Positions 37,690-47,576 are shown, counted from the stretch's first letter. The stretch is DNA of 64,000 nt from Methylobacter sp. KS41 (GCA_002862125.1 PHSP01000001.1:1336501-1400500), one strand, 5' to 3'. Program-made: numbers and translations. The notes: generated by a model not told the origin, from the sequence alone.

Positions 37690-38006
37690 AAAAGCGCCGT
37701 CAGGACCACGTGCTGGACGACCGCCGGTCAGATCACCCGCGAAGCCGCCTCCGGGCGCCGAAACCTTGGTCATCCGTCATGATGAGCAGGACGTTGGGCG
37801 CGCCAGGCTGCCGAATCCGAGGCCTTTTCCCTGATCACCCCGCCGAACTTTGGATCGGGAACAGGCAACTGGCTGCCGCTGATTGTCGTCGTAGCTCCAG
37901 GAGAACCCGGCGTGCCGGTGATTTCCACAGCCAGGGAAATAGGAGCGGCCATCATCGCGGCGGCAGTCAAAACTCCGCTAAGGAGTTTGTTTATTTTAAT
38001 TCTCAT
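37690..38006 (-). pseudogene. Arylsulfatase N-terminal remnant
   Basis: An intact start (GGAGTTAGCACTG then ATG at 38006), signal peptide and leader TGTPGSPGATTTISGSQLP copy the N-terminus of the full sulfatase next to it. After about 60 residues the frame shifts; in another frame APNVLLIMTDDQGFGA, the start of the sulfatase domain, is still readable to about 37730 before it ends. The rest of the enzyme is missing, including the CxPxR site. A decayed duplicate lying 3-prime of the intact copy. Confidence 0.8.
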
Positions 38007-38107
38007 CAGTGCTAACTCCACGAGTTGTCAAGCTTGGCTTGATGGTGAAATGCGGGACGCCTCAGAGAAGGCCCGCGTTTCACAGCCAAAAGACGTTACG
38101 GCGCGCG

Positions 38108-40714
38108 TTATTGCGGCGAACCTTGCAGGTGATGCATCGGCTTGCCGTCTACAGCGATGGCGTCCGTATTCTCAAGCTTCTTGATGTCCTCGGGCGTCAG
38201 CTGCGGCCGGTCCACCTTGATCGTCAGCTTGTTAAGCTTGGCAGTCAGCGCGAACGGCGGCTGGTAGTCGGCGTCATTTACGCCGGTCAGCGTATCGGAA
38301 CCGATATCAAAGCTTTCGTCCCACTGCAGGATCATAGGCAGCGTGTGCGGCATGGTAATGGTTTGGACTTCTTTGCCGTCCACTTTCAGCGTACCGGTGC
38401 CGGATCGGCCGAGACCGCTCATGTTGTTGAAGGCAAGCGTGCCGAGGCCGAGGCCGTCATACTTGAAGTCAAACGCCAGCGTGTGTTTGCCGGGAGTGAG
38501 AGCGTCCGGACCTTCCCACTTGATGCGTTTCAGGTCTATCAGGTTCCAGAGGAACACCGGCTTGCCCTTGAGCAGGTAGAAGCCGTAGCCCGCAAAGCGG
38601 CCGCCGGAGGTGAGAATCATACCTTCCGCGCCGCCTTCAGGCACATCAATATCGGCGGTGATAGTGTAGGAACTGTCGAGCAGGAACGGCGAATCGCCCT
38701 GCGGTAGGCCGACCATCGGCTTGGTATAGACGAACTCGGTGCGGCCGGAGGTAATGTTCGGGCGCGGAGCGACGATGCGCGCAGCGACCGAGGCGTCCAG
38801 CGGGAATACTTGATGCTTTTTGGCTTCCGCGATGAACATCTGCTTCATCTGTTTAACTTTGTCCGGATATTGGCCGGCGATGTTCTGGGACTGGCTGAAG
38901 TCGGTGTTTAGGTCGTAAAGCTCGAGAACCTGGTTGTTAAGCGGGTCCGGATTCGCAACGCCGAAGGCCTCCCACGGCGCGCGGTTCACCTGGGTGCTGA
39001 GCAGCCAGCCTTCGTGGTACAACGCCCACTGGCCCATCATCTCGAAATACTGGGTCTTGTGATGCGAAGGTTCCTTGGCATTTTTCGCGTCGAAGGTATA
39101 AGCAAAGCTCGTGCCTTCGATCGGCGCCTGCTTGATGCCGTCTACCCTTTCAGGCGCGGGTATGCCGGTAGCCTCAAGAATGGTGGGCACCACGTCGATG
39201 ACGTGCATGAACTGCTCGCGCAGGCCGCCCTTGTCCTTGATGCGCGAAGGCCATGAGATGGCCATGTTCTGCCGGATGCCCCCGAGCTTGGAAGCGTTCT
39301 GCTTGAACCAGGTAAAAGGCGTATCGAAAGCCCAGGACCAGCCCGCCGACATGTGATTATAGGTCTGCTCGGTGCCCCAGACGTCATACCATTTCATTTG
39401 ATCGGCAACCGGCACGCTGACGCCGTTAAAGAACGCAACTTCATTCGGCGTGCCGAGCGGACCGCCCTCGGCGCTGGTGCCGTTGTCGCCATTGATGTAG
39501 ATGATGAGCGTATTGTCGAGCTTGCCCATATCCTCGATGGTTTGAATGACGCGCCCGATTTCGTAGTCGTTGTAGGCTGCGTAAGCGGCAAAGACTTCCA
39601 CCTGCCTGATGTAAAGTTTCTTTTCCTCGGCTGTCAAATCATCCCAATTCTTGAGGACATTAGTGGGCCAAGGCTCCAGTTGGGTGTCCTGCGGGATCAC
39701 GCCGATCTTCTTCTGATTCTCGAAAATCTGTTCGCGCAACTTGTTCCAGCCTTGGTCGAACAGGTGCATTTTGCTGATCTTCTCCACCCATTCCTTGGCC
39801 GGATGATGCGGCGCATGCGTGGCGCCAGGCGCGTATTTGAGGAAAAACGGCTTGCCGGGCATCGTCTGGTTAACGCGATTCAGGTAATCGATGGCGTCGT
39901 CGGCCATTCCAGTAACCAGATTCCATTCCGGCTTGCCCTGGAACGGATAAATTTGCGTGGTGTTGCGGAACAGGTTCGGCTGCCACTGGTTCGCATCGCC
40001 GCCAACGAAGCCGTAGAAATACTCGAAGCCCATGCCGGTCGGCCATTGGTTAAACGGGCCTACCTGACTGGCGGCAAATGCCGGGGTGTTGTGATCCTTT
40101 CCGAACCATGAGGTGGCGTAACCGTTATCGAGCAGAATCCGCCCGATGGTAGCTTTGTCCTCGGCGATGATGCTGTTATAGCCGGGGAAACCCGTGGACT
40201 GCTCGGAGATCACGCCGAAACCGGCCGAGTGATGATTCCGCCCGGTGATGAGCGCGGCACGCGTCGGCGAACAGAGCGCGGTGGAATGGATGTTATTGTA
40301 ACGCAAACCGTTATTCGCTATGCGATCCATCGTGGGCGTCGGGATAACCCCGCCGAACGTGCTGGGCACGCCGAACCCGGCGTCATCCGTAATGATGAGC
40401 AACACGTTGGGCGCTTCCTTGGGGGGCACGATGCGCGGCGCCCACCACGGTTTCGATTGCAGGGCGTCATTCTTGATCACGCCGCCGAATTCCGGATCGG
40501 GCGCCGGCAGTTGCTTGCCGCTGATAGTGGTGGTGGCGCTGGGCGAGCCCGGCGCGCCGGTAGTCTGCAATTGCCCGGATTGGCTGTGATCTTTATTTGG
40601 AGCGGTCTTACTGACTTTGGCTCCGGTCTTTTCCGCAAGCGCCTCGGGCGTGACAACGGCGCACATCAGCGTTGTCAAAACGATGAGCGCATAACTGAGC
40701 AGCTTTGGTTTCAT
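38108..40714 (-). CDS. Exported arylsulfatase
   Basis: 868 residues. Signal peptide cleaved near PEALA. The sulfatase domain holds metal-binding ITDD (Asp110-111) and the formylglycine site CSPTR (Cys148), followed by AALITGR. Later GDNGTSAEGG supplies further metal ligands. The C-terminal third has beta-sandwich character. The cysteine must be oxidised to formylglycine; no maturase gene is in the window. It should release sulfate from organic sulfate esters in the periplasm or outside. AGGAAG precedes the ATG. Fragments of related sulfatases lie on both sides of the cluster. Confidence 0.92.
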   Translation of the reverse strand: MKPKLLSYALIVLTTLMCAVVTPEALAEKTGAKVSKTAPNKDHSQSGQLQTTGAPGSPSATTTISGKQLPAPDPEFGGVIKNDALQSKPWWAPRIVPPKEAPNVLLIITDDAGFGVPSTFGGVIPTPTMDRIANNGLRYNNIHSTALCSPTRAALITGRNHHSAGFGVISEQSTGFPGYNSIIAEDKATIGRILLDNGYATSWFGKDHNTPAFAASQVGPFNQWPTGMGFEYFYGFVGGDANQWQPNLFRNTTQIYPFQGKPEWNLVTGMADDAIDYLNRVNQTMPGKPFFLKYAPGATHAPHHPAKEWVEKISKMHLFDQGWNKLREQIFENQKKIGVIPQDTQLEPWPTNVLKNWDDLTAEEKKLYIRQVEVFAAYAAYNDYEIGRVIQTIEDMGKLDNTLIIYINGDNGTSAEGGPLGTPNEVAFFNGVSVPVADQMKWYDVWGTEQTYNHMSAGWSWAFDTPFTWFKQNASKLGGIRQNMAISWPSRIKDKGGLREQFMHVIDVVPTILEATGIPAPERVDGIKQAPIEGTSFAYTFDAKNAKEPSHHKTQYFEMMGQWALYHEGWLLSTQVNRAPWEAFGVANPDPLNNQVLELYDLNTDFSQSQNIAGQYPDKVKQMKQMFIAEAKKHQVFPLDASVAARIVAPRPNITSGRTEFVYTKPMVGLPQGDSPFLLDSSYTITADIDVPEGGAEGMILTSGGRFAGYGFYLLKGKPVFLWNLIDLKRIKWEGPDALTPGKHTLAFDFKYDGLGLGTLAFNNMSGLGRSGTGTLKVDGKEVQTITMPHTLPMILQWDESFDIGSDTLTGVNDADYQPPFALTAKLNKLTIKVDRPQLTPEDIKKLENTDAIAVDGKPMHHLQGSPQ

Positions 40715-41152
40715 GGTTTCTTCCTATTTCCTTTGGATTGTTGGTTTATATCGTCAGACGGGGATTTGGGTTAGCGCCGGCTTTGCAGAGTGAATAATCT
40801 CCGGTCACGCAAAGCGGCTTGATTGTCTTAGCCATGGCTAGGCGCCGTCAAGCAAAAAACAACGCTGGGCATTTTGCATCTCAAAAACCACAGTAGAGCG
40901 CTCCGTTGCTCTTAATCCATCTAAGCCTGTTCTGAGCCTTACAACTATGCTCAGCCCCCGTTGACAGGGATGAGTAAAGTTCACCGATCATATCCATGCC
41001 TGTAAATCCTGTAATGTGTTTCGCTCCCGCAGAACTTATACGGCATTTACTTAATCCGTTTAATCTCTGGTAGATTCCGGCGCTCATGCAGTTCGCCTCT
41101 TTGCCGGAACCAGGGCTATTGACCGGCTTCTCAGCTACGCCATGCTAATTTT
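40715..41152. other. Gap upstream of the arylsulfatase; possible PAS-domain scrap
   Basis: 438 bp. A 68-codon minus-strand frame (40881-41087) contains HITGFTGMDMIGELYSSLST and NRLRWIKSNGALY, reminiscent of the core of a PAS domain, but no start signal or partner domain remains. Otherwise nothing is recognisable; the sulfatase promoter should lie near 40730-40850. Confidence 0.3.
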
Positions 41153-41398
41153 CTAGCGGCAAACTCGAACCCCATTTACCCAATTGCAATGCCGCGGCGC
41201 CGGAGTAACAACCACGGGTCTCCGCGGCGCGACTACAACGGGTCTTGGGGCAACAAAGGGCTTTTGGGTTACAACTGCCCCGTTGGCTCCCGCGCAACCG
41301 GCCCGGTACGCGCCCTTCGCACAAGAAACGGCATTTGCCGCTGAAACGCCCAGCATCGTCAAGATTAACGCAATGAGTATTTTCAGAAGTGGATTCAT
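41153..41398 (-). CDS. Small exported protein with Cys pairs and Pro/Val-rich linker
   Basis: 81 residues. Signal peptide ending in SAANA, then CAKGAYRAGCAGANGAVV, a Pro/Val/Arg-rich linker (VAPRPVVVAPRRPVVV) and a C-terminal CNWVNGVRVCR. The two cysteine pairs suggest two disulfide-closed loops. Similar tiny proteins occur in other proteobacteria without a known role. GGAAGATACT precedes the ATG. Confidence 0.7.
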   Translation of the reverse strand: MNPLLKILIALILTMLGVSAANAVSCAKGAYRAGCAGANGAVVTQKPFVAPRPVVVAPRRPVVVTPAPRHCNWVNGVRVCR

Positions 41399-41479
41399 AG
41401 TATCTTCCTTTTTTGGGCAGTTAAGGTGTATGTTTTGGCCCGGAATGAACGGCGTATCCGGTATTTTATAAGCAAACGT

Positions 41480-42487
41480 TTATTTGAAAGCCTTCCGCAA
41501 GCTTTTCAGTTGCTTGGCAATTTCACTTCGCGCCTGCTCCTGCCCGATCGAGCGTTTCAGGCTGCTGCCTAAACCTGTGATTTGATCGGTAAAAGTCCGA
41601 TTCGCATAGAAAACCAGCGAGCCGTCGCGGTAAGGCAAGCAAGCAACAACGAGCTGATTGGAGTTATAGGAATGGCCTGCATAAAATTGCCGGGAAAGAA
41701 CTATCTCGGAATCGCCCTCGCTCAAAATCACGCGGTGGAGAAGAATAGCCGTGGGACGGCCTTCAACCTGACGGTTACGCCAGAAAAATGTCTCTTCCGC
41801 GCCGGCCGGCAAAGCGGCTGGATAATTTAGCCACGCCTTATAAAGCTCAGGGAAATATCGCGCCACTAATTTGCTCTCCAGCGTAGCCGTGCGCAGTTCT
41901 CCTCCGGGATTGGCTTCCGTGCCATCGCCGCGATCATAGGGCGCAATGCCCTTCAAACCGCTCTTACGGTAAGCCTGCCAGCGCTGCAATAAAATCTTGC
42001 GATAGGCTTGCGATGCCGCATCGGACTGCTCCGGATTGGCAATCTTAAGAGTCTGGAATTCCTCGGTGGACAGATTAAATTGACTGCCCGGCTTTGCCGC
42101 CAAAAAATTTGCCGCTTCATCACTCCCGGTCTTGAAACCGAAACCTTTAAAATCATCCAGCGTTGCCTCTTGCGGAATGACGTCCTGCGCGATGACATCG
42201 GTATCGATGGATGTCAGATTCTTGTTCTTCTTTATAAAGCCAATAATTTTTGACGGAGTAGCCGGCAAATAGATGGCCGCGCCTGCAGATAACTCTTTTT
42301 CGGCGCCATCCGCGACATTGAAATTGACAATTTCTCCCTGATTCAGGCTCGTCAGATCTTGTTGCTGAATTCCGACTTGTTGAATCAGCTCTTGGGAATC
42401 CGGCATAGTTGCAGCCGAAACGGAAAAATGTCCACTCAGGGCAAGAAAAATTATCATCCGGTATCCGGCGCTAAGCTTTTTAGACAT
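41480..42487 (-). CDS. Exported protein of unknown family
   Basis: About 335 residues from the ATG at 42487, chosen because a signal peptide (MSKKLSAGYRMIIFLALSG...VSAA) follows directly; the frame opens at 42535 with a further ATG at 42520. Soluble, mixed alpha/beta character. GAEETFFWRNRQVEGRPTAILLHRV and YRDGSLVFYANRTFTDQI look like strands around a small barrel. No motif that assigns a function. It stands between the Cys-pair protein and the SpoIIAA-like gene. Confidence 0.65.
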   Translation of the reverse strand: MSKKLSAGYRMIIFLALSGHFSVSAATMPDSQELIQQVGIQQQDLTSLNQGEIVNFNVADGAEKELSAGAAIYLPATPSKIIGFIKKNKNLTSIDTDVIAQDVIPQEATLDDFKGFGFKTGSDEAANFLAAKPGSQFNLSTEEFQTLKIANPEQSDAASQAYRKILLQRWQAYRKSGLKGIAPYDRGDGTEANPGGELRTATLESKLVARYFPELYKAWLNYPAALPAGAEETFFWRNRQVEGRPTAILLHRVILSEGDSEIVLSRQFYAGHSYNSNQLVVACLPYRDGSLVFYANRTFTDQITGLGSSLKRSIGQEQARSEIAKQLKSLRKAFK

Positions 42488-42718
42488 TGAATTTTTTTCT
42501 GTTACGTATTGATACGACATGGTTTTAACTCGCATATAAAAAAATAAATAATGATCGAAAGCCTCTTAACACACATTCCAGACCATAAAGCGCGCGAAGG
42601 ATCAATTTTTTCTTCGTGATTTTTGTATTTTTCGGGTTAACCAAAAAATATATGGTCTTTCAGTTAATTAAAAAAGACTCCCGGTTTCCCGCACGCATGG
42701 CTGGATGGCCGGTTGGTT

Positions 42719-43078
42719 TTACTCAGACAACCAGGCTTGCGCCAGATCGAACTGATCCGGGGTAAAAAACTCGATGGCCGTATGTCGCATCGGTTTCCCG
42801 GTAAACATGAAGATTTCAACTTTCCACTTCTCGTCGCCGACAAATGCAAGCTTGGAGCTACCCTCTTCATTTTCTGTCAGAAAAGACGTATTTTCCCATC
42901 CGGTTTCCTTGCTCCAGCCCTGGAAATCTTCCAGCTCAACCAGCATACGAAACCGGCCTGATTGATCAAGACTCGACCTGATGAGATTTTGAAGTTCCTG
43001 AAAATCGTTAACTGTCAATTTGCCGCTGAGTTTAATCCAATTACCCTGATCAGATTTCCTGATAATTTGATATGCCAT
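42719..43078 (-). CDS. SpoIIAA-like (STAS/SEC14-fold) protein
   Basis: 119 residues, no signal peptide, so one of the few cytosolic products in this region. The pattern LSGKLTVNDFQEL, RMLVELEDFQGWS, LAFVGDEKWKVEIFMFTG and FTPDQFDLAQAWL matches the SpoIIAA-like family (PF11964). These bind lipid-like ligands or act as anti-anti-sigma-type switches; which applies here is unknown. GGAG precedes the ATG. Close downstream of the octahaem cytochrome gene. Confidence 0.8.
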   Translation of the reverse strand: MAYQIIRKSDQGNWIKLSGKLTVNDFQELQNLIRSSLDQSGRFRMLVELEDFQGWSKETGWENTSFLTENEEGSSKLAFVGDEKWKVEIFMFTGKPMRHTAIEFFTPDQFDLAQAWLSE

Positions 43079-43102
43079 GGTTGAACACTCCTTCTTAAAA
43101 AT

Positions 43103-45553
43103 TCACTTTACGCTTCTCAATTCTACTATCAAATTCTTTATTTCCGCATTATCCGGCAATGCTTGCGCGGCTTTTCGCGCATAAACAAGCGCGTCCTTGT
43201 TGTCGCCCGCCTCGCGCAGCATCGAAATGAGCCCGCTGAGTATATCGAGGTCATACGGATGACGCTTGTCTGCTGTTTTTAATACTGCCAAGGCCTCACG
43301 CTGTTTTCCTCCGGAATTCAGCGCAATGCCGTAAACATAAGCATAGCGGGCATTATCCGGAGCGAGCTTGGCGGCTGCCGCAAGTTCATGCAGCGCTGCG
43401 TCCGGGCTGGCTTTTCGCACCAGCAGCAAACCCAGCGCGTGATGTAAATCCGCCGCCTTGGGCAGCAGTGACAAGCCCCTGCGTAATTCTTTTTCGCCTT
43501 CGTCATCGCGCCCTTGTTGACGGTAAGCATCGGCAAGATTAACGTAAGCGCCGGCAAAGCGCGGATCGAGCGAGAGTGCGCGCTCATAGGCTGTAATAGC
43601 CGCTTCGATTTTGCCTTGGCGCAGGTAAAGATTGCCCAGATTGACGTTGTCCGCAGGCCAGTCGGCATTGAGTTTCAGGTAATCCAGGTATTCCGTCATT
43701 GCGCTCCTGAGAGCGCTGACCCGGCTGACCGGAATCTGGCTAGCCGGCACATCGGCCAGAATATTCGCGGCTTCAATGCGAACGCCCCGGATCGGGTCTT
43801 CCAGCAAGGGCGAGGCAGCCAATATGCGGTTGACCGGATCGACGGATTCAATGAGTCCCAATGCGGCAATGCGCACCGAAGGGTCGGCATCTTGCAGCTG
43901 CCGCCGGGCAAAGCTAAGAAGTTCTGGCCGCATCATCGGCGCAACCAGAGTTAACGCGGTAGCGCGCGCAATTGCCGGTTTGGCTGAATCCTGGGCAAGT
44001 TCGAGTAATCCCGGCAAAGCCTTGATTCCTTGCGTCACTCCAGCCTGCAATACTGTCCCATAGTGCGGACGGCTGCGCCAGGATTTGCCGTACCATTTAT
44101 CCATTGCGGCCGCGGCCCATGCGGGTTTGCGCTTTTGATGGCACTGCGTGCAGGCGTTCGGGCTAGCCAATGACAGCGATAAATCCGGGCGCGGTAAACG
44201 GAAACTGTGGTCGTGCCGTCCATCAATCACCATGTAATTCTGTTCAGGCGCGTGACAGTCCATGCATTGTGCACCTGAGGACTTCTGTTTGTGGAAATGA
44301 TGTTTTCCGGTATCAAATTTATCCGCATTATGGCAACGTGTGCACAGCGCATTGCCTTCGGCACGAAGTTTAAGCGCATGTGGCTCGTGACAATCCATGC
44401 AGGTAACTCCTTTCCGGAACATCTTGCTTTGCCGGAATGAGCCCCAGGTATAATCCTCATCGCGCTGCTGTCCGTCGGCATAATACACCGGTTGAGTCAG
44501 CAAGGCAGGGTAGTGCGAATCTTCCAGCGGCAATCCGGGCATGCTGCCTTCAACCAGCGTCGAACGGCGCGAATGACAAGACCAGCAGACGTTCATCAGC
44601 GCATTGCCGGCAGGCTTTTCACGATGAGCATATAGCGCCTTGCCATCGGAAAATTTCCACGCATCCCGCCAATGACTATGCAGTTTGACCACCAGACCTT
44701 TATCATCGCCTGAATAGGGCGGCTGCGCCTGTTTCGCCCACTCAAGGTGCTGGGAAGCAGGGCCGTGGCAAGACTCGCAAGCGACATTGATCTCGTCAAA
44801 TGTTGTCTTGTAGCTGTCCGATGCCGCATCGTAGCCTTTCTTAAGGTTTGTCGAGTGACACTCGGCGCATTCCATGTTCCAGTTCTGGTAACGCTTGGTC
44901 CAGTGCAGCTGGCCGGTATTATCCATCTTTTCTTTCGGGTAAAGATGAAACCAGCGTTGCCCGCCTTCGGCTTTCGGACGGCTGTCCCAGGCGATACTGA
45001 GGGCTTGAAAACGGCCGCCGGGAAACGCAATCAGGTATTGCTGCAGCGGTGTAACACCGAACGCATAGGTAATCGGGTAATCAGTCAGTTTGCCGTCCGG
45101 TCCGTCGGTGCGCACCATGAACTTGCCGTCTTTTTTAAAGAAAACCGACTCGACATCGCCGTGCTTGAATTTAGCATTATTGAAACCGCCGAGTACGGTT
45201 TGCGCATTGGCTTCCTGCATCGCCAATTCATGGTGCGAGCCTTGCCATGCATCGAATTCAGCCTGATGACATTGCGTGCATGCGCTGGCGCCGGCGTATT
45301 CTTGCGTCAACACAGGCATTGCCGGTTCCGGCTCCGGTTTTGGTTTCGCTACCGGTGGAGCGGGTGAAATCAAGGCCGCGGAAGGTGCGCGTGCAAGGTA
45401 ATCGACGCCAATGAGCAATCCCGCCAGTATGAAAATTGACAGCCATAAAACGAGACGTAGATTAACCATTCCGGTTGAGGATCGTGTTGGGGTAATTTCA
45501 GGTCTTCTTTTGGCGGACAATTTAGCGGATATTGGCATCTTGCGGCGGGTCAT
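43103..45553 (-). CDS. Membrane-anchored octahaem cytochrome c with HEAT/TPR-like C-terminus
   Basis: About 816 residues. Eight CxxCH haem sites: CTQCH, CAECH, CESCH, CWSCH, CMDCH, CTRCH, CMDCH, CTQCH, roughly residues 95-470, in a cytochrome c554/NrfA-like arrangement. An N-terminal membrane anchor is at about residues 30-50. After the haems come HEAT-like helices (LALVAPMM...AALGLIESVDP) and at least four TPR units (NLGNLYLRQGKIEAAITAYE, AYVNLADAYRQQGRDDEGEKEL). The start at 45553 has GGAATCAGT; the frame opens at 45652. It is expected to transfer electrons in the periplasm on a protein-binding scaffold; the substrate is unknown. Confidence 0.88.
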   Translation of the reverse strand: MTRRKMPISAKLSAKRRPEITPTRSSTGMVNLRLVLWLSIFILAGLLIGVDYLARAPSAALISPAPPVAKPKPEPEPAMPVLTQEYAGASACTQCHQAEFDAWQGSHHELAMQEANAQTVLGGFNNAKFKHGDVESVFFKKDGKFMVRTDGPDGKLTDYPITYAFGVTPLQQYLIAFPGGRFQALSIAWDSRPKAEGGQRWFHLYPKEKMDNTGQLHWTKRYQNWNMECAECHSTNLKKGYDAASDSYKTTFDEINVACESCHGPASQHLEWAKQAQPPYSGDDKGLVVKLHSHWRDAWKFSDGKALYAHREKPAGNALMNVCWSCHSRRSTLVEGSMPGLPLEDSHYPALLTQPVYYADGQQRDEDYTWGSFRQSKMFRKGVTCMDCHEPHALKLRAEGNALCTRCHNADKFDTGKHHFHKQKSSGAQCMDCHAPEQNYMVIDGRHDHSFRLPRPDLSLSLASPNACTQCHQKRKPAWAAAAMDKWYGKSWRSRPHYGTVLQAGVTQGIKALPGLLELAQDSAKPAIARATALTLVAPMMRPELLSFARRQLQDADPSVRIAALGLIESVDPVNRILAASPLLEDPIRGVRIEAANILADVPASQIPVSRVSALRSAMTEYLDYLKLNADWPADNVNLGNLYLRQGKIEAAITAYERALSLDPRFAGAYVNLADAYRQQGRDDEGEKELRRGLSLLPKAADLHHALGLLLVRKASPDAALHELAAAAKLAPDNARYAYVYGIALNSGGKQREALAVLKTADKRHPYDLDILSGLISMLREAGDNKDALVYARKAAQALPDNAEIKNLIVELRSVK

Positions 45554-45615
45554 ACTGATTCCATGATTCAGATTGGATAGCAGTCTCGTTATTCTAGCTG
45601 AAAGCGGATTGTGAG

Positions 45616-45646
45616 GTTGGGTTGCCGTTTTTTTTCGCAACCCAAC
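45616..45646. repeat. Perfect GTTGGGTTGC hairpin
   Basis: Ten-base arms GTTGGGTTGC (45616-45625) and GCAACCCAAC (45637-45646) around an 11-base loop containing a run of eight T. It lies between the YSC84 stop and the cytochrome start. The U-run would be in the loop, so this is a REP-type repeat rather than an intrinsic terminator. Related motifs lie at 8638-8735. Confidence 0.5.
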
Positions 45647-45703
45647 ACTCATGCTGAAAGCAAATTTACCGGAAAGATCATAAACCCGTTAACTTAATCA
45701 ACT

Positions 45704-46267
45704 TTAATCAGGATTGATACGGCTTATTTTCGAGCCTTGCAGCCCTAATCCAGCCATCAAACCTTTCTGACCGAAGATGAACGCATAAACGCCGCTTTTT
45801 GCTGTCGTAGTCGTTAGTGATTTGGCCATTCCCTTGTCAACAACGACAATACTCGGCCCGACGCCAACTTCCCAGCCTTCGCTGCGGTTAAGGTAGTTCA
45901 AAGAGGCGTTGTCCATGAAAAATAACGCATAGCTGAAGGACTGCACCCCGGCTTGAAGGCCGTACGATCCGGCGATGATATTATAATAACCGGCTGTTCT
46001 GCCATTTTTAAATAATGCGCCGCCAGAGCCGTATTGAGCGCCGACCAGAAAGCCGGCTTTAACGATGCCCGGAAACACCAATATGCCTTTCGCCCGCTTC
46101 GCCAAATGCCTCGCCTCCGGATTGCTTGAGTAAAGATCCTGCAGCGCGGCGTTTGAATCACGAGTGATATCCGCCGCCGAATTCGCCATCTGGCCGCCCG
46201 TCGATGCGCATCCGGTAAGAGCCAGCAGACCTATCAGTAAAAAACTTGACCATATATTATTTAACAT
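45704..46267 (-). CDS. YSC84/SYLF-domain lipoprotein
   Basis: 187 residues. Lipoprotein signal with lipobox LTGCAST. The SYLF-domain pattern follows: AKRAKGILVFPGIVKAGFLVGAQYG, GGALF, YYNIIAGSYGLQAGVQS and, near the end, YAFIFGQKGLMAGLGLQGSKI. SYLF domains bind phosphoinositides in eukaryotes; the bacterial role is unclear but probably lipid-related. GGAGAAGCGT precedes the ATG. Confidence 0.88.
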   Translation of the reverse strand: MLNNIWSSFLLIGLLALTGCASTGGQMANSAADITRDSNAALQDLYSSNPEARHLAKRAKGILVFPGIVKAGFLVGAQYGSGGALFKNGRTAGYYNIIAGSYGLQAGVQSFSYALFFMDNASLNYLNRSEGWEVGVGPSIVVVDKGMAKSLTTTTAKSGVYAFIFGQKGLMAGLGLQGSKISRINPD

Positions 46268-46439
46268 ACGCTTCTCCTGTTACTTTAGTTATTTTCCGGA
46301 TGAATCCGGGTATTTTCCGTTTTCAACCTGCGTTGAAAACCTGGAAATAGCGGGAATCTCTGATTGTAGCGCCCTTGGATTGCCTTATGGTAATGTTTGC
46401 TACCCTCGTTAGCGGCTCTATGCAGGCATTAATGGCTAC

Positions 46440-47576
46440 TCAATTTCCCTGGATCGTGACAATCGGCGCTTGAACTTTTTCCCCCTTCTCAGACAGCGTC
46501 ATGATGATCATCAGGAAGGTAAAGATGCCCTTTGACCTGAAATCGCGGTCGTCAATCCAATACCAGTAATCGCGATACTTGACCGCTGCAAAGGCATCCC
46601 CCGGCCTGGACTTTTCCGCATGAATACTGATTAAAGGCGGCATCGACCGCGTCATTTCTCCTGACTCCGGAATCGGCGGATAAGTGCGCCGTTCCGTAAT
46701 GTGCTCGGGCGGCACTTCGACATTAGCACCCAGTTGGTTCAAGAGTTGAAATACGGAACGCGTTTGCATTGCGATCTCATCATCTTTACGAGACAGCGAA
46801 CCGTAGACTATCTTGAACTCCTCAAGATTAGGCCTCAGGCCCAACAGTTTCCTGACCAGTTCTCGATCGGCCTGAACTCCGGGCGGAAGATTCTTTTGAC
46901 TGATCGTCATAATCGTGCCCGCCTGCTTCGTTTCACTTGACAGTTCCACCCGCAAATCAATTATACCCGAGGCTTGGAGACGCCGAAGGGCCTCCATGAG
47001 CCTGATGAAATCCGGATCTGCCGCATGGCCTCGCATTCCGCCTTTGCGATTCGAGAGTCCGTTGATCGATTGCGCCCCAATCTGCAAGAGCATATCAATG
47101 GGCCAGCCTTCTTCGGCGCGCATAAGGAGGGCCGGAGGCGGAATCGGCGTGATCATGACCTGAATAAAATGGGCGCCCATCAGGGGCGTATAGGTAATTG
47201 TTGGACGATCGGTGTAGGTTCCTGCGGACCCCAGGTTCAAGACATCGCCAAAGGCACTGGCGCCATTGAGCGATCCCCCCACCGTCACGCCCCCCGACAA
47301 CTGGTAGCCGCTGATGATCTGTCCCACATCCAGGAACACCGGCGTATCGGCGTAGCGCATCTTGACAATATTGAGCAGGGTTTGCTGTTTCCAGGAACTC
47401 GCGATCGCGTTGATGTAATCGAAGCGGTCGCGATCCACGCTGGCGGGGCCAAAACTCATGCATCCCGGCTGGATAAGCGCTATGACCGCCAACAGGCACA
47501 TGCGGCCTGCCGCCGCCCAACCATGAACAACTTCCCGGTTTTTCAAATAGCATGTTAAACGACTGCCAGCCCGCAT
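46440..47576 (-). CDS. Conserved lipoprotein of unknown function
   Basis: 378 residues. A long N-region leads to a lipobox (ALIQPGCMSF). The mature protein contains FDYINAIASSWKQQTLLNIVKMRYADTPVF, a Gly-rich strand region (GGVTVGGSLNG), and a C-terminal YRDYWYWIDDRDFRSKGIFTFLMIIMTL with a hydrophobic stretch. GGAACACAACA precedes the ATG at 47576. I do not recognise a named domain. It lies just downstream of the first DUF2252 gene. Confidence 0.7.
   Translation of the reverse strand: MRAGSRLTCYLKNREVVHGWAAAGRMCLLAVIALIQPGCMSFGPASVDRDRFDYINAIASSWKQQTLLNIVKMRYADTPVFLDVGQIISGYQLSGGVTVGGSLNGASAFGDVLNLGSAGTYTDRPTITYTPLMGAHFIQVMITPIPPPALLMRAEEGWPIDMLLQIGAQSINGLSNRKGGMRGHAADPDFIRLMEALRRLQASGIIDLRVELSSETKQAGTIMTISQKNLPPGVQADRELVRKLLGLRPNLEEFKIVYGSLSRKDDEIAMQTRSVFQLLNQLGANVEVPPEHITERRTYPPIPESGEMTRSMPPLISIHAEKSRPGDAFAAVKYRDYWYWIDDRDFRSKGIFTFLMIIMTLSEKGEKVQAPIVTIQGN

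Noticed and set aside
45616-45646. Intrinsic terminator of the YSC84 gene
   Set aside because: The A/T run is in the loop, not after the stem; it matches the GTTGGGTT repeat family instead.
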